NCBI RefSeq assembly: GCF_029168945.1
Contig: NC_083602.1
Location: 32,227,323-32,291,322, forward strand
DNA from: Cannabis sativa
Taxonomy: Eukaryota > Streptophyta > Magnoliopsida > Rosales > Cannabaceae
Direction of reading: 5' to 3'
Length of the DNA stretch: 64,000 nucleotides
Below, piece by piece: positions 33,246 to 45,117 of the stretch. Positions within the stretch are counted from its first letter, which is position 1. Each line of letters starts with the position of its first letter. The translations under genes were made by a program, and so were the position numbers. The notes beneath the pieces were generated by a model that saw only the letters and a program-made list of their open reading frames with translations, did no database searches and was not told where the DNA came from.

Positions 33246-35600
33246 TTACTCAAAAGTCATGTTTTCAGCCTCATGCCTTATGGAATCAAAAAGAGTAGTT
33301 GATAGGTAACGTTCTCCGAAGCTTGGGAACAAAACCTGGAAAGAGAGTGTAGAAGAAGTGAAACGATAAACAGTATGCAAGTTTTAACCGATCTTGGCTT
33401 CTTATTTAATTCTATAGTATATCACTCGAGGGAAAAAATAGAACTTACCACGATGAGTTTTTCAGCATTTTCGGGCCTTTTTGCCAACTTAATGGCGGCT
33501 GCAGCTGCAGCACCAGATGAGATTCCTACCTGCAAAAGAAAATGCTACCACAATCAGTACTAGAAAGTCAAGTCTCATAAATTCATACAATAATTTGCAG
33601 TCATCATAAATGCCATACCAGCAAACCCTCTTTTAAAGCAAGCTGTCTAGCGGTTTCAATAGCTTCGGCAGCTGATACCTGAAATGTTGTGATATCAGTA
33701 AAGAGCTCCTAAACCATTATAATACTTTGTAACAACCAATGCTTAAAAAGCTATTGAGTTACTCAAATGGCTTCATAACTTACTGGAATAACCTCATCAA
33801 GTAGCTTAACATCCAGAACATCTGGGACAAAACCAACTCCAATTCCTTGGATGGAATGTTTCCCTATGACATGTCCGTGGGATACATGTCTAGTTAGAGA
33901 ATCAATAATTTAAACAAGTACAACTTATAGGCCAATGAATAGGATAACATGCATGAGAGAAAGAAACATCAAAATTTCTCAAGTTTCTCTCTCTCTCTCT
34001 CTCTCTCCCTCTCCCTCACTCTCTCCCCCTCTCTCTCTCTCTCTTTATTCATAAATGGCAGGCTCAAGATTCTAATTTTTATTATTCTATACTAGTAATT
34101 GGACATTGACATTCAAGCACACTAGGCCATTCCTCATGGCTCATGCTATACTTTTTATCCTTAACAGTTAACAGGCACCCATATTCCATAAATATAAGAG
34201 AAGGTAAACAACAATGATGAACAAGGAAATTGAGTGTATTATGAATTATTACTCACCTGGTGATCCACCGTTCAAGATTGCACTTTCAACTGGCTCTACC
34301 CCATAAACCTATAAATAAATACATGGAAGCTTAATAAAACTGATAACACTTACTCTCTCCCTCCCCAAACAAATAAAAAATAAATCTAAACTAGGCACAA
34401 GTTATAAAGTATGACACCTTGATGTTTGGGTTCTGTTCCTTCAGAAACTTCCCTGCACCTGTTATTGTACCCCCAGTCCCTATCCCTGCTACAAAGGCAT
34501 CAACTTTCCCGTCAGAATCTCTCCATATCTCGGGGCCAGTGGTCTCATAATGTATCTGCATAAACAAAGATAACAGAATTCAAAAAGCCTGATCATGAAG
34601 GCAACATCAAGGCCCATTGTTTTTGCATAATACCTTCGGATTGGCAGGATTTTCAAATTGATTGAGCATGTAACTGTTGGGGGTATCATTTAGCAGCTCG
34701 GAGACCTTATCTAAAACCCCTTGAAATCCCTTTTCAGGGTTTGTGAGGTACAACTCAGCTCCGAAAGCTAGAAGCACAATTCTTCTTTCGACACTGTAAG
34801 AACTTGGCATAACTAATTTAACCTTGTAGCCCTTTGCTGCTGCAATGAACGCCAACCCAATGCCAGTGTTGCCACTGGTAAGCTCAACAAGGACAGTCTT
34901 TAACCCACCCATTGCGCAAGCATACCCAACCAGAAATAGATGTTAGTTGAGTGTTCAGAAATTTACAAATCAATTACATATGTGGCAGTCTCTCTTGCAT
35001 GAATGAGCAAAGAAATATACATATGACAAGGAATGAACTTCACTTGAACTTGTAAGAAGATTTCATCAACATGACAAACCGTGAAAATGAGCTCTGGTCA
35101 TATCATCCTATATGAGTGGCCAACTATTATCATATCTCAAGACATAAAGAATCTTCATGGCTAACCTTCCCTGGCGTGATTAGACCCTTCTCCTCAGCAT
35201 CTTGAATCATACTGTGTGCTATCCTGAATACCAGAACAGTGAGACAAAATGCATTGTAACTCAACCAATTAAACTAAAACAAACCCAATTGACTAGAATT
35301 CTCATACCAAATACAATTAATGCACATAAAAAAGAAATAGAAGAAATATAATATATCTGTGCCTGTCTTTAACACTGGAGCAAGGTTCCATCATTTCTAG
35401 CTTTGCAGCAACGCGGGCTACACAGCCATCCACAACATTATTGAGATAAACTATTGGTGTATTGCCAATCAACTACAAAATAAGAAGAGAAGATCATTAG
35501 TGAAACAGCATACAAAGCAAAAGAAGAATCATAAGATTAAGTTCTGATAAAGACATATTACTTCAGTAACATCTTTCTTGATTCTAGACTTGCCCTCCAT
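33246..35600 (-). CDS. Cysteine synthase (O-acetylserine (thiol) lyase)-like, copy 1
   Basis: Ten exons: 35562-35600, 35363-35472, 35166-35223, 34634-34897, 34418-34555, 34257-34308, 33784-33863, 33619-33678, 33449-33529 and 33246-33335. They join in frame to 323 codons plus TAA, the usual length for a cytosolic plant enzyme. It starts [13 protein letters not shown] and has no transit peptide. The family is PLP-dependent and makes cysteine from O-acetylserine and sulfide; some relatives (the DES1/CYSC types) degrade cysteine or make cyanoalanine. Visible are the PLP lysine in SSVKDR (K48), the substrate loop TSGNTG (76-81), the phosphate cup GIGTGG (181-186) and ISSGA (270-274). Intron 2 begins GC, not [10 protein letters not shown] and [14 protein letters not shown] depart from the family's EPTSGNTG and MSLERR forms, so activity may differ. 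The exact reaction is not decidable from sequence. Confidence 0.93.
33980..34042 (+). repeat. CT-rich microsatellite in intron 6 of copy 1
   Basis: About 60 bases of (CT)n with a few CCCT and CA interruptions. It lies between exons 6 and 7 and is absent from the matching introns of the other two copies. Confidence 0.9.
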
Positions 35601-35960
35601 GTTTTTTCTATTCCAAACACAGTGAATTTTCTCCTCTATATGCTCCAATTGCTAGAACTGCCAAAGACCATTTTGTAAACATGAAATGTACAAATGGTTA
35701 AAAGACAGGAAAATAAAAGGAAGGCCAAGCATCTATCATGAATTAACTTTATCACAAGAACTGAGAGGCCTGAGGACAAAGTCAAAACCTCAATCCAGTT
35801 TCTAAACAATTTGAATCAAAGAAAATAAAGATTATTCACACAGTATAATAAGTAGTAGAGAAAGGGCACATGAAAGTTTCAAGTACCCAGTAATTGAAAC
35901 AGATTTGTGAAGATGAACACACCAATTCAGAATGTTTTAAGAGGATTTTAGAACTAAAAC

Positions 35961-35995
<35 letters not shown>

Positions 35996-35996
35996 A
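35601..35996 (-). promoter_or_regulatory. 5' flank / leader of cysteine synthase copy 1, with (GA)n tract
   Basis: The 390 bases upstream of the ATG resemble the same region of copy 2 (for example ACTAAAAC followed by an AGAGA-rich stretch), so it is ancestral leader, intron or promoter sequence. A (GA)n microsatellite at 35962-35992 directly abuts a Copia insertion, which has pushed everything further upstream about 5 kb away. Confidence 0.5.
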
Positions 35997-36280
35997 AGTG
36001 AAGAAAGTAGACAATTGTATTTCTCAGCTCAAATGAGTCTGAGTACAGACTTTTCATTATATAGGCAAAACAGAGTACAAGCATTCAATCACACCTTGAC
36101 AGGTGGCAATACAAAGGAAAAAGAAAAGATGCTTTATAACAGAAAAGGGTACAAAATAAAAAGGGAATCAATTACATAGTAGAGAGAATCTTCCCAGTTT
36201 GTTGGAGAGAGAGGATTGAGTGAGGAGAGGTGCACAGCAGCTATCAAGAGGACACATCAGTAGAATTCAGGTTCTTAACA
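35997..36280 (-). repeat. Copia 3' LTR (284 bp)
   Basis: Plus strand starts AGTGAAGAAAG and ends TTCTTAACA, so it is TGTTAAG...CTTCACT on the element's own strand. It looks identical to 40766-41049. It contains TATATAGG near 36058 (TATA box region, minus strand). Confidence 0.95.
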
Positions 36281-39200
36281 CCACCCCTCAAACAAAGGGG
36301 TGACACTTTCATCCCGAGTTTGTCAATAAGAAACCTGAATCGAGAATGTGAAAGACCTTTTGTTAAGCAATCAGCTATTTGATCTGAGGATGGCACATAG
36401 CAGACTTCAAGTTTCTTTTGCAGCACTTTGTCACGAATGAAGTGGACATCCAATTCAATATGCTTAGTTCGGGCATGGTAGACAGGATTTGAGGCCAAAG
36501 CACTTGCTCCTTGATTATCACACCAGGTTATTGGAGTACATGGCAGTTTAAAACTGATTTCTTTTAACAGAGACTCAACCCAAGCTATCTCAGAAGCAAC
36601 ATGAGCAAGGGCTCTATACTCAGATTATGTGCTTGACCTTGAGACAACAGCTTGTTTCTTTGAGGACCAGGCAACTAATGTTTCTCCAAAATAAACACAA
36701 TACCCAGCAATTGATCGACGATCATCTGGACAACAAGCCCAGTCAGCATCAGAATATCCAACAATTGCTAACCTGTCACTTGGGCATATATGAAGGCCTT
36801 GGTGAATAGTTCCTTTTAAGTATCTCAGGATTCGTTTGGCTCCACTCCAATGACTTGTGGTTGGGCATTGCAGAAACTGACTAAGCTTGTTAACAGCAAA
36901 TGCAATATCGGGTCTAGTGTGACACAGATATTGAAGAGCTCCAATCATACTTCTGTAGATGGTTGGATTTTGAAGTGGTTCACCATCAGCTTTTGATAAA
37001 GGTTTGCCAGATACCATTGGAGTAGGGCAAGGTTTAACATTAGTCATGTTGAATTTTTCCAAAAGATCTGTAACATACTTTCCCTGAGAAAGATATATGC
37101 CTGTTGTGTCACGGTGCACTTCTATGCCTAAGAAAAAGTGTAGCAATCCCTGATCTTTAAGAGCAAAATTCCTGTTCAGATCAGTAATAAACTGTTTCAG
37201 CTGACTAGTGTCATTACCTGTGACAATAATGTCATCAACATAAATAAGTACAAAGATGGCAGCTTGTTCAGTCAGTTTAAAAAACAAGGATGTGTCGGCC
37301 ATAGAATTAGTGAACTTCCAGCTAAGCAGAGTTTGTTTCAGCCTATCAAACCAAGCTCGAGGAGCTTGTTTTAGGCCGTATAACGCCTTGTTTAATTTGC
37401 ATACATAGTCAGGTTTGCTGCTGTCTTCAAAACCTTGTGGCTGCACCATATACACGTCTTCTTCAAGCGTTCCATTTAGGAAGGCGTTGTTTATATCCAG
37501 CTGTCTTACTTCCCAATTTTTGCTCACAGCAATAGTAAGAATGACACGGATGGTTGAGGACTTGATCACTGGACTAAACGTTTCACTGAAATCAACACCA
37601 GGCCTTTGATGATAGCCTTTTTCCACAAGGCGAGCTTTCAACTTCTCTACAGACCCATCAGCGTTTCTTTTTATCCTATATACCCATTTATTACCCACCA
37701 GGTTGTAGTGAGGCAATCTAGGGACAAGGATGTAAGTTTTCTTGGCTTTTAGTGCACCCATTTCAGTTTGCATGGCACGATTCCAGACCTTAGACTTTAA
37801 GGCTTGCTCAACTGTTCTTGGCTCTTCTTCCATTGGATTCCAATCTGTGTGTCCAACATAAACTTTAGGCTTAAAAATCCCAGCCTTTGAACGGGTGATC
37901 ATAGGATGAGATTGAACTTGAATCGGTTGTTGTTGTTCCTGCTGCTGAATTTCACACTCAATGTTCTGCTGCATATCTCCCTGTTCCACATCAGTATTGC
38001 CAACAATATTAGTGTGCTCAACAACTTCAAAAATGTGATCACTAACCTCATGTGAATGGTCAGAAAGTGCTGGTCCAGGGAATGTATCTGTTGCAGCAGT
38101 ACTGCTGGTTTTTTCTGGTGTAGTAACTGTGTTTGACATGGTGTTTTGGTTGTGAAGGTTAGGTAGTTGAGACCATTGGGAGGTTTGTATAACAGCTTGT
38201 TTTTCTGGTGAGTAGTTATTTAGAAAGCCATTTTTGAAAGGAAATTCTTTTTCATTAAAAATGACATTCCTAGAGATGTAGACTCTACCATTAGAGCTTA
38301 GACATTTATAACCTTTATGATGATCACTATACCCTAAGTTGACACATTTTAAGGAGTGGAATTGAAACTTATGTGTTTGGTAGGGTCTAATGCATGGAAA
38401 ACAAGCTGAACCAAAAACCTTTAAAAAAGCATAATCAGGTTTTCTTTTAAATAATGCTTCAAAAGGTGTTTTAAGGTTCAAGATAGGTGTGGGTAACCTA
38501 TTTATAAGATACACAGCTGTTTGAAAAGCATCAACCCAAAATTTTAGAGGCATGTTAGCTTGAGCAAGGAGAGTTAATCCCATTTCAACTATATGCCTAT
38601 GTTTTCTTTCAGCTCTCCCATTTTGAGCTGAAGTGTGAGGGCAAGAATGTTGAAAATCAATTCCATTTTCAACAATCAGATCTGAAAGAGCTTGATACTC
38701 ACCCCCTCCATCACTCCTAAGACACTTAATTGACTCTTCAAATTGTTTCTCAGCAAAAGCTTTAAACTGAACAAAAGCTTGTAGAGCATCAGACTTTTGC
38801 TTTAAAGGGTAAATCCAAGTATACCTTGTAAAGTCATCAATAAAGTGTATATAATATTGAAAATTAGTGTTGGACATGACAGGAGCAGGGCCCCAAAGAT
38901 CTGTATGAATAATTTCAAGAACTTTAGAGGCTCTATTGGATGACAATTTAAAAGGAAGAGCATGAGATTTCCCATATTGACAAGCATCACAGAAATGAAC
39001 CATATTTTCATTACTTGAAATTTTTACATTGTTTGACAGCAAAATATGATTCAAAACTTTAATTGAAGGATGCCCTAATCGTCTATGCCAAATATCAGTT
39101 TGAGAAACTAACTGCTCATTATGAGCTACAGATTGTTTTTCTAGAGTCAAAACACCAGTGAACTTGTGAGAATGATGAGAGTTACTTGAGTCTTTAGGAA

Positions 39201-40737
39201 GTTGGAAAGGAGAGTTGGACTGAGGTAGGTTGAGCTGATACAAACCATCTTTAAGCATCCCTTGGAGCAGCACTTTCCTTGTTGCTTTGTCCTTCACAAA
39301 ACACACATTTGAGTGAAATTCAACAACCACATTATTATCAGCTGTTAGTTTAGACACACTAATAAGGTTTTTAGCAATTTTTGGAACAAGTAATAAATCT
39401 TTGAGCTCAAGAATATCATCAGTATTAGTTTGCAAATAGCTAGAGCCAACATGAGAAATATTAATCTGATTTCCATCACCCACTGTGAGTTTTTCCTTAC
39501 CACCATAATCTGATTTTTGGTTCAGATTTGATGCAGCAGAGGTGACATGATTGCTGGCACCACTATCAGCATACCACATGTCACTGTCCACAACCTCAGG
39601 TGTAGCCAAATAAGCAGCATGACCACCAGTTTGCTGGTTTTGTTGAGAACCTGGTTCGTGTCCCATGTAAGCTTCATTGTACCTGTTGTAACAATGAGCA
39701 GCACTATGACCATACTTGCCACAAACTTGACAAGTTGGTCTAGTGTTGTTGGATCTGCCCCTGCCTCTGCCTTGAGTGCCTCCACCACGATGACTGCCAT
39801 TTTGAGATGAGCCCCCACGATTGTTGTTGTACGAGTTATGATTGCCCCTGCCACGATTTGCACCAGATGGCTTTCCTCCCATGTTAGCAGCAGCTAAGTT
39901 TGCAGATGGTCCAACATTTGGGTTTCCAGCAGCCGAAGTCATGCCTTTGCTGGTAGATCCAGCAGCATGAAGTCTTGAGAGCTTGTTGTCAAAACTAAGT
40001 AACATATCTTGAACCTCCTGCCAAGTAATATTAGATCTAGCTTCTATTTGAACCACAATAGCAAGATATTCAGCATCCAAACCAGATGTAACATTGGAAA
40101 TTAAGTGTGCTTCTGGATAAGGATCTCCAGCCAAAGCAAGACTATCAGACCACATCTTCTTTTGTCTTAAGTATTCTGTCATGGGGGTGTTACCTTTTCG
40201 AGTAGTCTGGATTAATGTCCTTGTATCATCCATCTTGGCCCTTGAGTGTGCACCAAACAGATTCTCCAAGGCACGCCAAAGAGCAGCTGATGTAGCACAG
40301 CCCATAACTTCAGTGGCCACGGTTTCAGTCATGGAGCTGTAGATCCAACCCATTAGAAGTTGGTCATTGACTATCCAGTGCTCATAGTCAGGGTTCATGA
40401 TAACTCCAAAGCCAGGCTGACCATCAGCAGCTGTGGTAGCAGGAATATATTCTTGGGGGCAGATTCGTGAGCCATTGATGAAACCATCTAAACGATGGCC
40501 TCGTATGATAGTAGATACCATGGTTTTCCATAAGCTATAGTTATTTCGGTCTAACTTTAGGGAAAATGGCTGATTTAAAGTACTGAAAGGCTGTGTGAAA
40601 TTTGTGGTAAAAGTGGCAGAGCTGTGAGTAGCACCAGTTCCTGTTCCATTGGAATTTTGAGTAGCTGCTGCAGTAGGGGCAGGGCGAGGCTGATTGGGCT
40701 GAGGTGTGAAGGGAGTCTGAGAATTGTCAGTGGACAT
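36244..40737 (-). pseudogene. Copia gag-pol polyprotein, one in-frame stop
   Basis: The frame starts MSTDNSQTPFTPQPNQPRP at 40737. Domains in order are: gag (LNQPFSLKLDRNNYSLWKTM), zinc knuckle CQVCGKYGHSAAHC (about residues 336-349), protease DSGASNHVTS, GAG-pre-integrase HRRLGHPS, integrase (HTDLWGPAP, FRSDGG-like LRSDGGGEY, SAQNGRAERKHRH), reverse transcriptase (LDINNAFLNGTLEEDVYM, IYVDDIIVTG) and RNase H (YSDADWACC, WSSKKQAVVSRSST). The frame stops at codon 1371 (about 36625) with TAA where related proteins have Glu (SRSSTEAEY), then continues open to 36244 through CDNQGASALASNPV and ARTKHIELDVHF to a normal end. Without that stop it would be about 1,497 residues, standard for Copia. Confidence 0.95.
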
Positions 40738-40765
40738 GGCGTGGGCCGTCCTTGCTCTGATACCA

Positions 40766-41049
40766 AGTGAAGAAAGTAGACAATTGTATTTCTCAGCTCA
40801 AATGAGTCTGAGTACAGACTTTTCATTATATAGGCAAAACAGAGTACAAGCATTCAATCACACCTTGACAGGTGGCAATACAAAGGAAAAAGAAAAGATG
40901 CTTTATAACAGAAAAGGGTACAAAATAAAAAGGGAATCAATTACATAGTAGAGAGAATCTTCCCAGTTTGTTGGAGAGAGAGGATTGAGTGAGGAGAGGT
41001 GCACAGCAGCTATCAAGAGGACACATCAGTAGAATTCAGGTTCTTAACA
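40766..41049 (-). repeat. Copia 5' LTR (284 bp)
   Basis: Same length and sequence as the LTR at 35997-36280. It is bounded by the primer-binding site at 40754-40765 and by the target duplication AGTTA at 41050-41054. Confidence 0.95.
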
Positions 41050-41054
41050 AGTTA

Positions 41055-41815
41055 AAGTCAATTCATACATTATAAATTCAATTTGCTTCAAATCAAAAAA
41101 GGGACCAGTCTAGTAAACCTGACCTGAAATGACTTAAGAACTCCACATACAGGCGATAACAACAACTATCAACTGGGTGTGGATAAGTAGCTTACAGTAA
41201 AAATCTCATACCACCCTTTCGTTTTCTCTCAACTTGTTTCGGCCACAGTGGTCACCGCACTTATTGTGTCGACTGTCGAGTTTAGAGTGTTTTGGACTGC
41301 TATGGCTTCTTTTCTACCCTCATAAACGGGTAACTCTAAGTTCTAAACATTTTTATTTTATGAGTCTAGGTTGTAAAGATTATAAATTATGACATTTTTT
41401 TTGTTTAGTGTAAGAATTGTAATAGAATCGTTATAATCAGTTTGTTTTTATTTTTAAATCTTTATAATGGTTTTACATTGTAATGTTCATTACATTATTT
41501 ATTGTAATCCCTATTATATCATAAAACCAATGTAATGTGATTACATTGTTAGAAAATATCTCTTTTACTTTTTTTTATTACTTTTTTAAAATTTGAAATA
41601 TTAAAAATAATAAAACTAAGAATATTTTTGTCAATATACAACTTATTAATTTGATCACAATGTTCATTATAGAGTTAAATCAAACATCATAATACCATTC
41701 CTATTACAATTCTTATTCTATTATATTACAATTACCATTCACATTATATTACATAACATCAAAGCAAACACCACCTTATATTTAAACTAGAAAACACGCT
41801 TAGCGTGCCTTTGTA
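41055..41815. other. Former upstream region of cysteine synthase copy 1, AT-rich
   Basis: This continues the sequence interrupted by the Copia element (AGTTA target site at its left end). It may hold the original promoter or first non-coding exon of copy 1 (a GC-richer patch at about 41215-41335), but no signal is decisive. From 41400 on it is plain AT-rich DNA. Confidence 0.35.
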
Positions 41816-41982
41816 TTTTGTTTAGTGAGATATCAAATTTCAATTTTTTTGATATTTTTTTTACTAATATGAGTAATTATATTTTTTTATTTTTATTCCA
41901 AAAGTAAATTTAAATATAGTAAAAAAAATTCATAACAACCGAAAAAGACAACATTAATAATTAATAAGTGTCAATTTTTTTT

Positions 41983-42358
41983 AGGGTAAATACCATTTTG
42001 GACCCTCTGTTTCACAAAAGTTACCAATTGGACCCTGTGTTTTGTTAAATGACAAAATGGACCCTGTATTTTCTAAAATAGTACAAATAGGACCCTAAAT
42101 TGATTTTTTATCAAAATAAAGTTTAATTATAATCCAATCTAAAAGTGCTATGACAAAACTGTTTACATTTTTTGTATCTGTTCGTATTAAGCATTGTCTT
42201 CAAGTTGGTTGTATTAAAAAAAAAAGTTGTCAAAAATTAAGCTCAGGGTCCTATTTTTACTATTTTAGAAAAAACAGGGTCCATTTTGTCATTTAACAAA
42301 ACACAGGGTCCAATCTGTAACTTTTGCAAAACACAGGGTCCAAAATGGTATTTACCCT
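41983..42358. mobile_element. MITE with long inverted repeats (AGGGTAAATACC ends)
   Basis: The two ends are inverted copies of about 120 bases, starting AGGGTAAATACCATTTTGGA and ending GGTATTTACCCT, with the shared phrase GGGTCCATTTTGTCATTTAA. T-runs flank it on both sides, so the target duplication cannot be measured exactly (about 8-9 T). Long inverted ends and this duplication size suggest a Mutator-like origin. Copy B of the segmental duplication has the empty site near 43880. Confidence 0.85.
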
Positions 42359-43020
42359 TTTTTTTTACCATAAGTCTACCTTTATAGTTACATGTCATAA
42401 AGTACTTATATATTTATATATTCTCATTCTTGATACAACAATAGAGATGTATACATATATATTAATAATAAGATAAGATAGATAAAAAATTTACAATCTT
42501 AAAATAACAAAAATGTGTATGACAATAGGAGCAAACTTGTTCTCTTTCATCTAGTTTTGATTTTATTTTCCAAGCGGCTGAATGAAAGTGAAAGAACTTA
42601 TATTGTTATGTTGGTAGATATTTTTGTAGTTTTTTTTTTAAAAAAAAAAATTAAATAATTATTAATCGTGTAGCATTTTTTTTAATAATAAATAATTATA
42701 AATTACAACTGATTTGATTCATAAAAAAATAATTATAAATTATTATTTGGAAACAATTTTATAGTTAGAAGATTATTTTTAAGCATATGATTTTTCAAAA
42801 AATATATACGTGTGTATATTTTTTGGTTGATGATATTTTACTTTTTTTTAAAATAATAATTATTAACTTAAAAAAAATAATTAATAAATAAAAAGGTTTA
42901 ATGAGTGGGAGAGAATTAACAACAATTTTATTAAATTATAAATAAATATTTTTATATTTTAAATTTTTGTAGTCACTAATTAGTAAATTATAATTTAAAA
43001 GTACTATATAGGTTCATAGT

Positions 43021-43260
43021 ATTTAGTGTTAGACATTAATTAAAAAATTTCTAAATTAAAAATTTTTTGTTTGGTATATATAGTCAATTAATATTTTTTA
43101 GTCAATAAGATAAAAGAAAATATTAGTTCACAATAATATTATTTAGTGTTAGACATTAATTAAAAAATTTCTAAATTAAAAATTTTTAGTTTGGTATATA
43201 TAGTCAATTAATATTTTTTAGTCAATAAGATAAAAGAAAATATTAGTTCACAATAATATT
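43021..43260. repeat. Exact tandem duplication, 2 x 120 bp
   Basis: The 120 bases from ATTTAGTGTTAGACATTAAT at 43021 are repeated from 43141 with a single T-to-A difference that I can see. Copy B of the larger duplication has only one unit, so this is a later event in copy A. Confidence 0.95.
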
Positions 43261-43294
43261 AACATATATTATTTAAGGTTTCTAGTATTTTTTT

Positions 43295-43666
43295 AGGCTA
43301 ATTAGAATTTTTTTTCCCCCGAACTTTGACATGTACCAAATCATGCCCCTTGAACTATTGAGATTGTTAGATTTAAAGACTTTTGTTTAATTTTAGTAAA
43401 AAAATTCTAACATGGATGAAAGTTCAAGGGGCATGATTTAGTATATATTAAAGTTTGAAGGGCATGATTTGGTAGATATCAAAGTCTGTGGAGCATGGTT
43501 TAGTACATAAACAATCACTGAAACATTAAAATTGAATAAAATTAGATAAAAGTCCTTACATCTAACCATCTCAATAGTTCAGGGAGAATTTTTAACAGCC
43601 AAAAAAGTCCAGGGGCATGATTTGGTACATGTCAAAGTTCGGGGGGAAAAAAATCCTAATTAGCCT
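43295..43666. mobile_element. MITE with AGGCTAATTAG ends, copy a
   Basis: Inverted ends AGGCTAATTAGAATTTTT and its complement ending TAATTAGCCT, extended by a long inverted stretch containing TTTGACATGTACCAAATCAT. It lies between the two arms of the segmental duplication. A second member of the family is at 44351-44749. Confidence 0.85.
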
Positions 43667-44350
43667 ATTTTTTATTTGCTACAATATAATACCATACTTA
43701 TCTTTTTCTCTATTCTTACTCTTATTCACTTTGTTTAGTGAGATATCAAATTTCAATTTTTTTGATATTTTATTTTAATAATATAAATAATTTTTTTTTT
43801 TATTTTTATTCCAAAAGTAAATTTAAATATAGTAAAAAAATTCATAACAACAAAAAAAAAAAACAACATTAATAATCAATAAGTGTCAAATATTTTTACC
43901 ATAAGTCTACGTTTATAGTTTACATGTCATAAAGTACTTACATATTTATATATTCTCATTCTCTTTCAGAAATATTTCGAATGATACAACAATAGAGATG
44001 TATACATATATATTAATAATAAGATAAGATAGATAAAAATTTTACAATCTTAAATAAAAAAAAAAATGTGAATGACAATAGGAGCAAACTTGTTCTCTTT
44101 CATCCAGTTTTGATTTTATTTTCCAAGCGCCTAAATGAAAGTGAAAGAACTTATATTGTTACGTTGGTAGATATTTTTGTAGTTTTTTTTTTTTAAAATA
44201 AATAATTATTAATCGCGTAGCATTTTTTTAATAATAAATAATTATAAATTACAATTGATTTGATTCATAAAAAAAATAATTATAAACTATTATTTGGCCG
44301 GAAACAATTTTATAGTAAGAAGATTATTTTTAAGCATATGATTTTTCAAA

Positions 44351-44749
44351 AGGCTAATTAGTAATTTTTCCCTCCAAACTTTGACATCTACCAAATCATG
44401 CCCCCTGAACTTTTTTGGCCGTTAAAAATTCTTCCTGAACTATTGAGATTGTTAAATTTAAGGACTTTTGTCTAATTTAATTCAATTTTACTATTTCAAT
44501 GATTGTTTATGTACTAAACCATGTTCCCTAGACTTTGATATCTACCAAATCGTGCCCCTCAAACTTTGATATGTACTAAATAATGCCCCTGAATTTTCAT
44601 CCATGTTAGAATTTTTTTACTAAAATTAGACAAAAGTCCTTAAATCTAACAATCTTAATAGTTCAGGGGGAATTTTTAACGGCCAAAAAAGTTCAGGGGA
44701 CATAATTTAGTAGATGTCAAAGTTTGGGGAAAAAATTGCTAATTAGCCT
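44351..44749. mobile_element. MITE with AGGCTAATTAG ends, copy b
   Basis: Same family as 43295-43666. The flanks TTTTCAAA (44343-44350) and TTTTCAAA (44750-44757) are an 8 bp target duplication. Arm A of the segmental duplication shows the unoccupied site (ATTTTTCAAAAAATAT at about 42790), proving insertion after the duplication. Confidence 0.9.
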
Positions 44750-45117
44750 TTTTCAAAAAAAATATACGTATGTATACTTTTTGGTTGATGATATTTTACT
44801 TTTTTTAAAAAAAATAATAATTATTAACTTAAAAAAATGATTAAGAAAAAAGAAAAAAAAATAAATAAAAAGGTTTAATGAGTGGGAGAGAATTAGCAAC
44901 AATTTTATTAAATTATAAATAAATATTTTTATATTTTAAATTTTTGTAGTCACTAATTAATAAATCATAATTTAAAAGTACTATATAGGTTCATAGTATT
45001 TAGTGTTAGACATTAATTAAAATTTTTATAAATTTAAAATTTTAGTATGGTATATATAGTCAATTAATATTTTTTAGTCAATAAGGTAAAAGAAGAAAAT
45101 ATTAGTTCATAATAATA

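Larger units (their letters stand above)
35997..41049 (-). mobile_element. Young, almost intact Copia retrotransposon upstream of copy 1
   Basis: A 5,053 bp element with two 284 bp LTRs and AGTTA on both sides (35992-35996 and 41050-41054), a perfect 5 bp target duplication. I find no difference between the LTRs by eye. On the minus strand the primer-binding site TGGTATCAGAGC (40765-40754) touches the 5' LTR, the polyprotein follows, and a purine-rich GAGGGGTGG lies just before the 3' LTR. The gag-pol frame is open but for one stop. It is the youngest large insertion in the window. Confidence 0.97.
41819..45117. repeat. AT-rich segmental duplication (A: 41819-43260; B: 43732-45117)
   Basis: Both copies start TTTAGTGAGATATCAAATTT and share long blocks, such as GAGCAAACTTGTTCTCTTTC, CCAAGCG followed by AATGAAAGTGAAAG, and GAGTGGGAGAGAATTA. 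Removing a MITE from each (41983-42358 in A, 44351-44749 in B) makes them colinear. They may be the two LTRs or LTR-like arms of an old element, or a simple tandem duplication. There is no coding content. Confidence 0.75.

Noticed and set aside
37415..40948. ORFs overlapping the Copia polyprotein in other frames
   Set aside because: They are shadows of the 1,370-codon frame; none has a recognisable domain.
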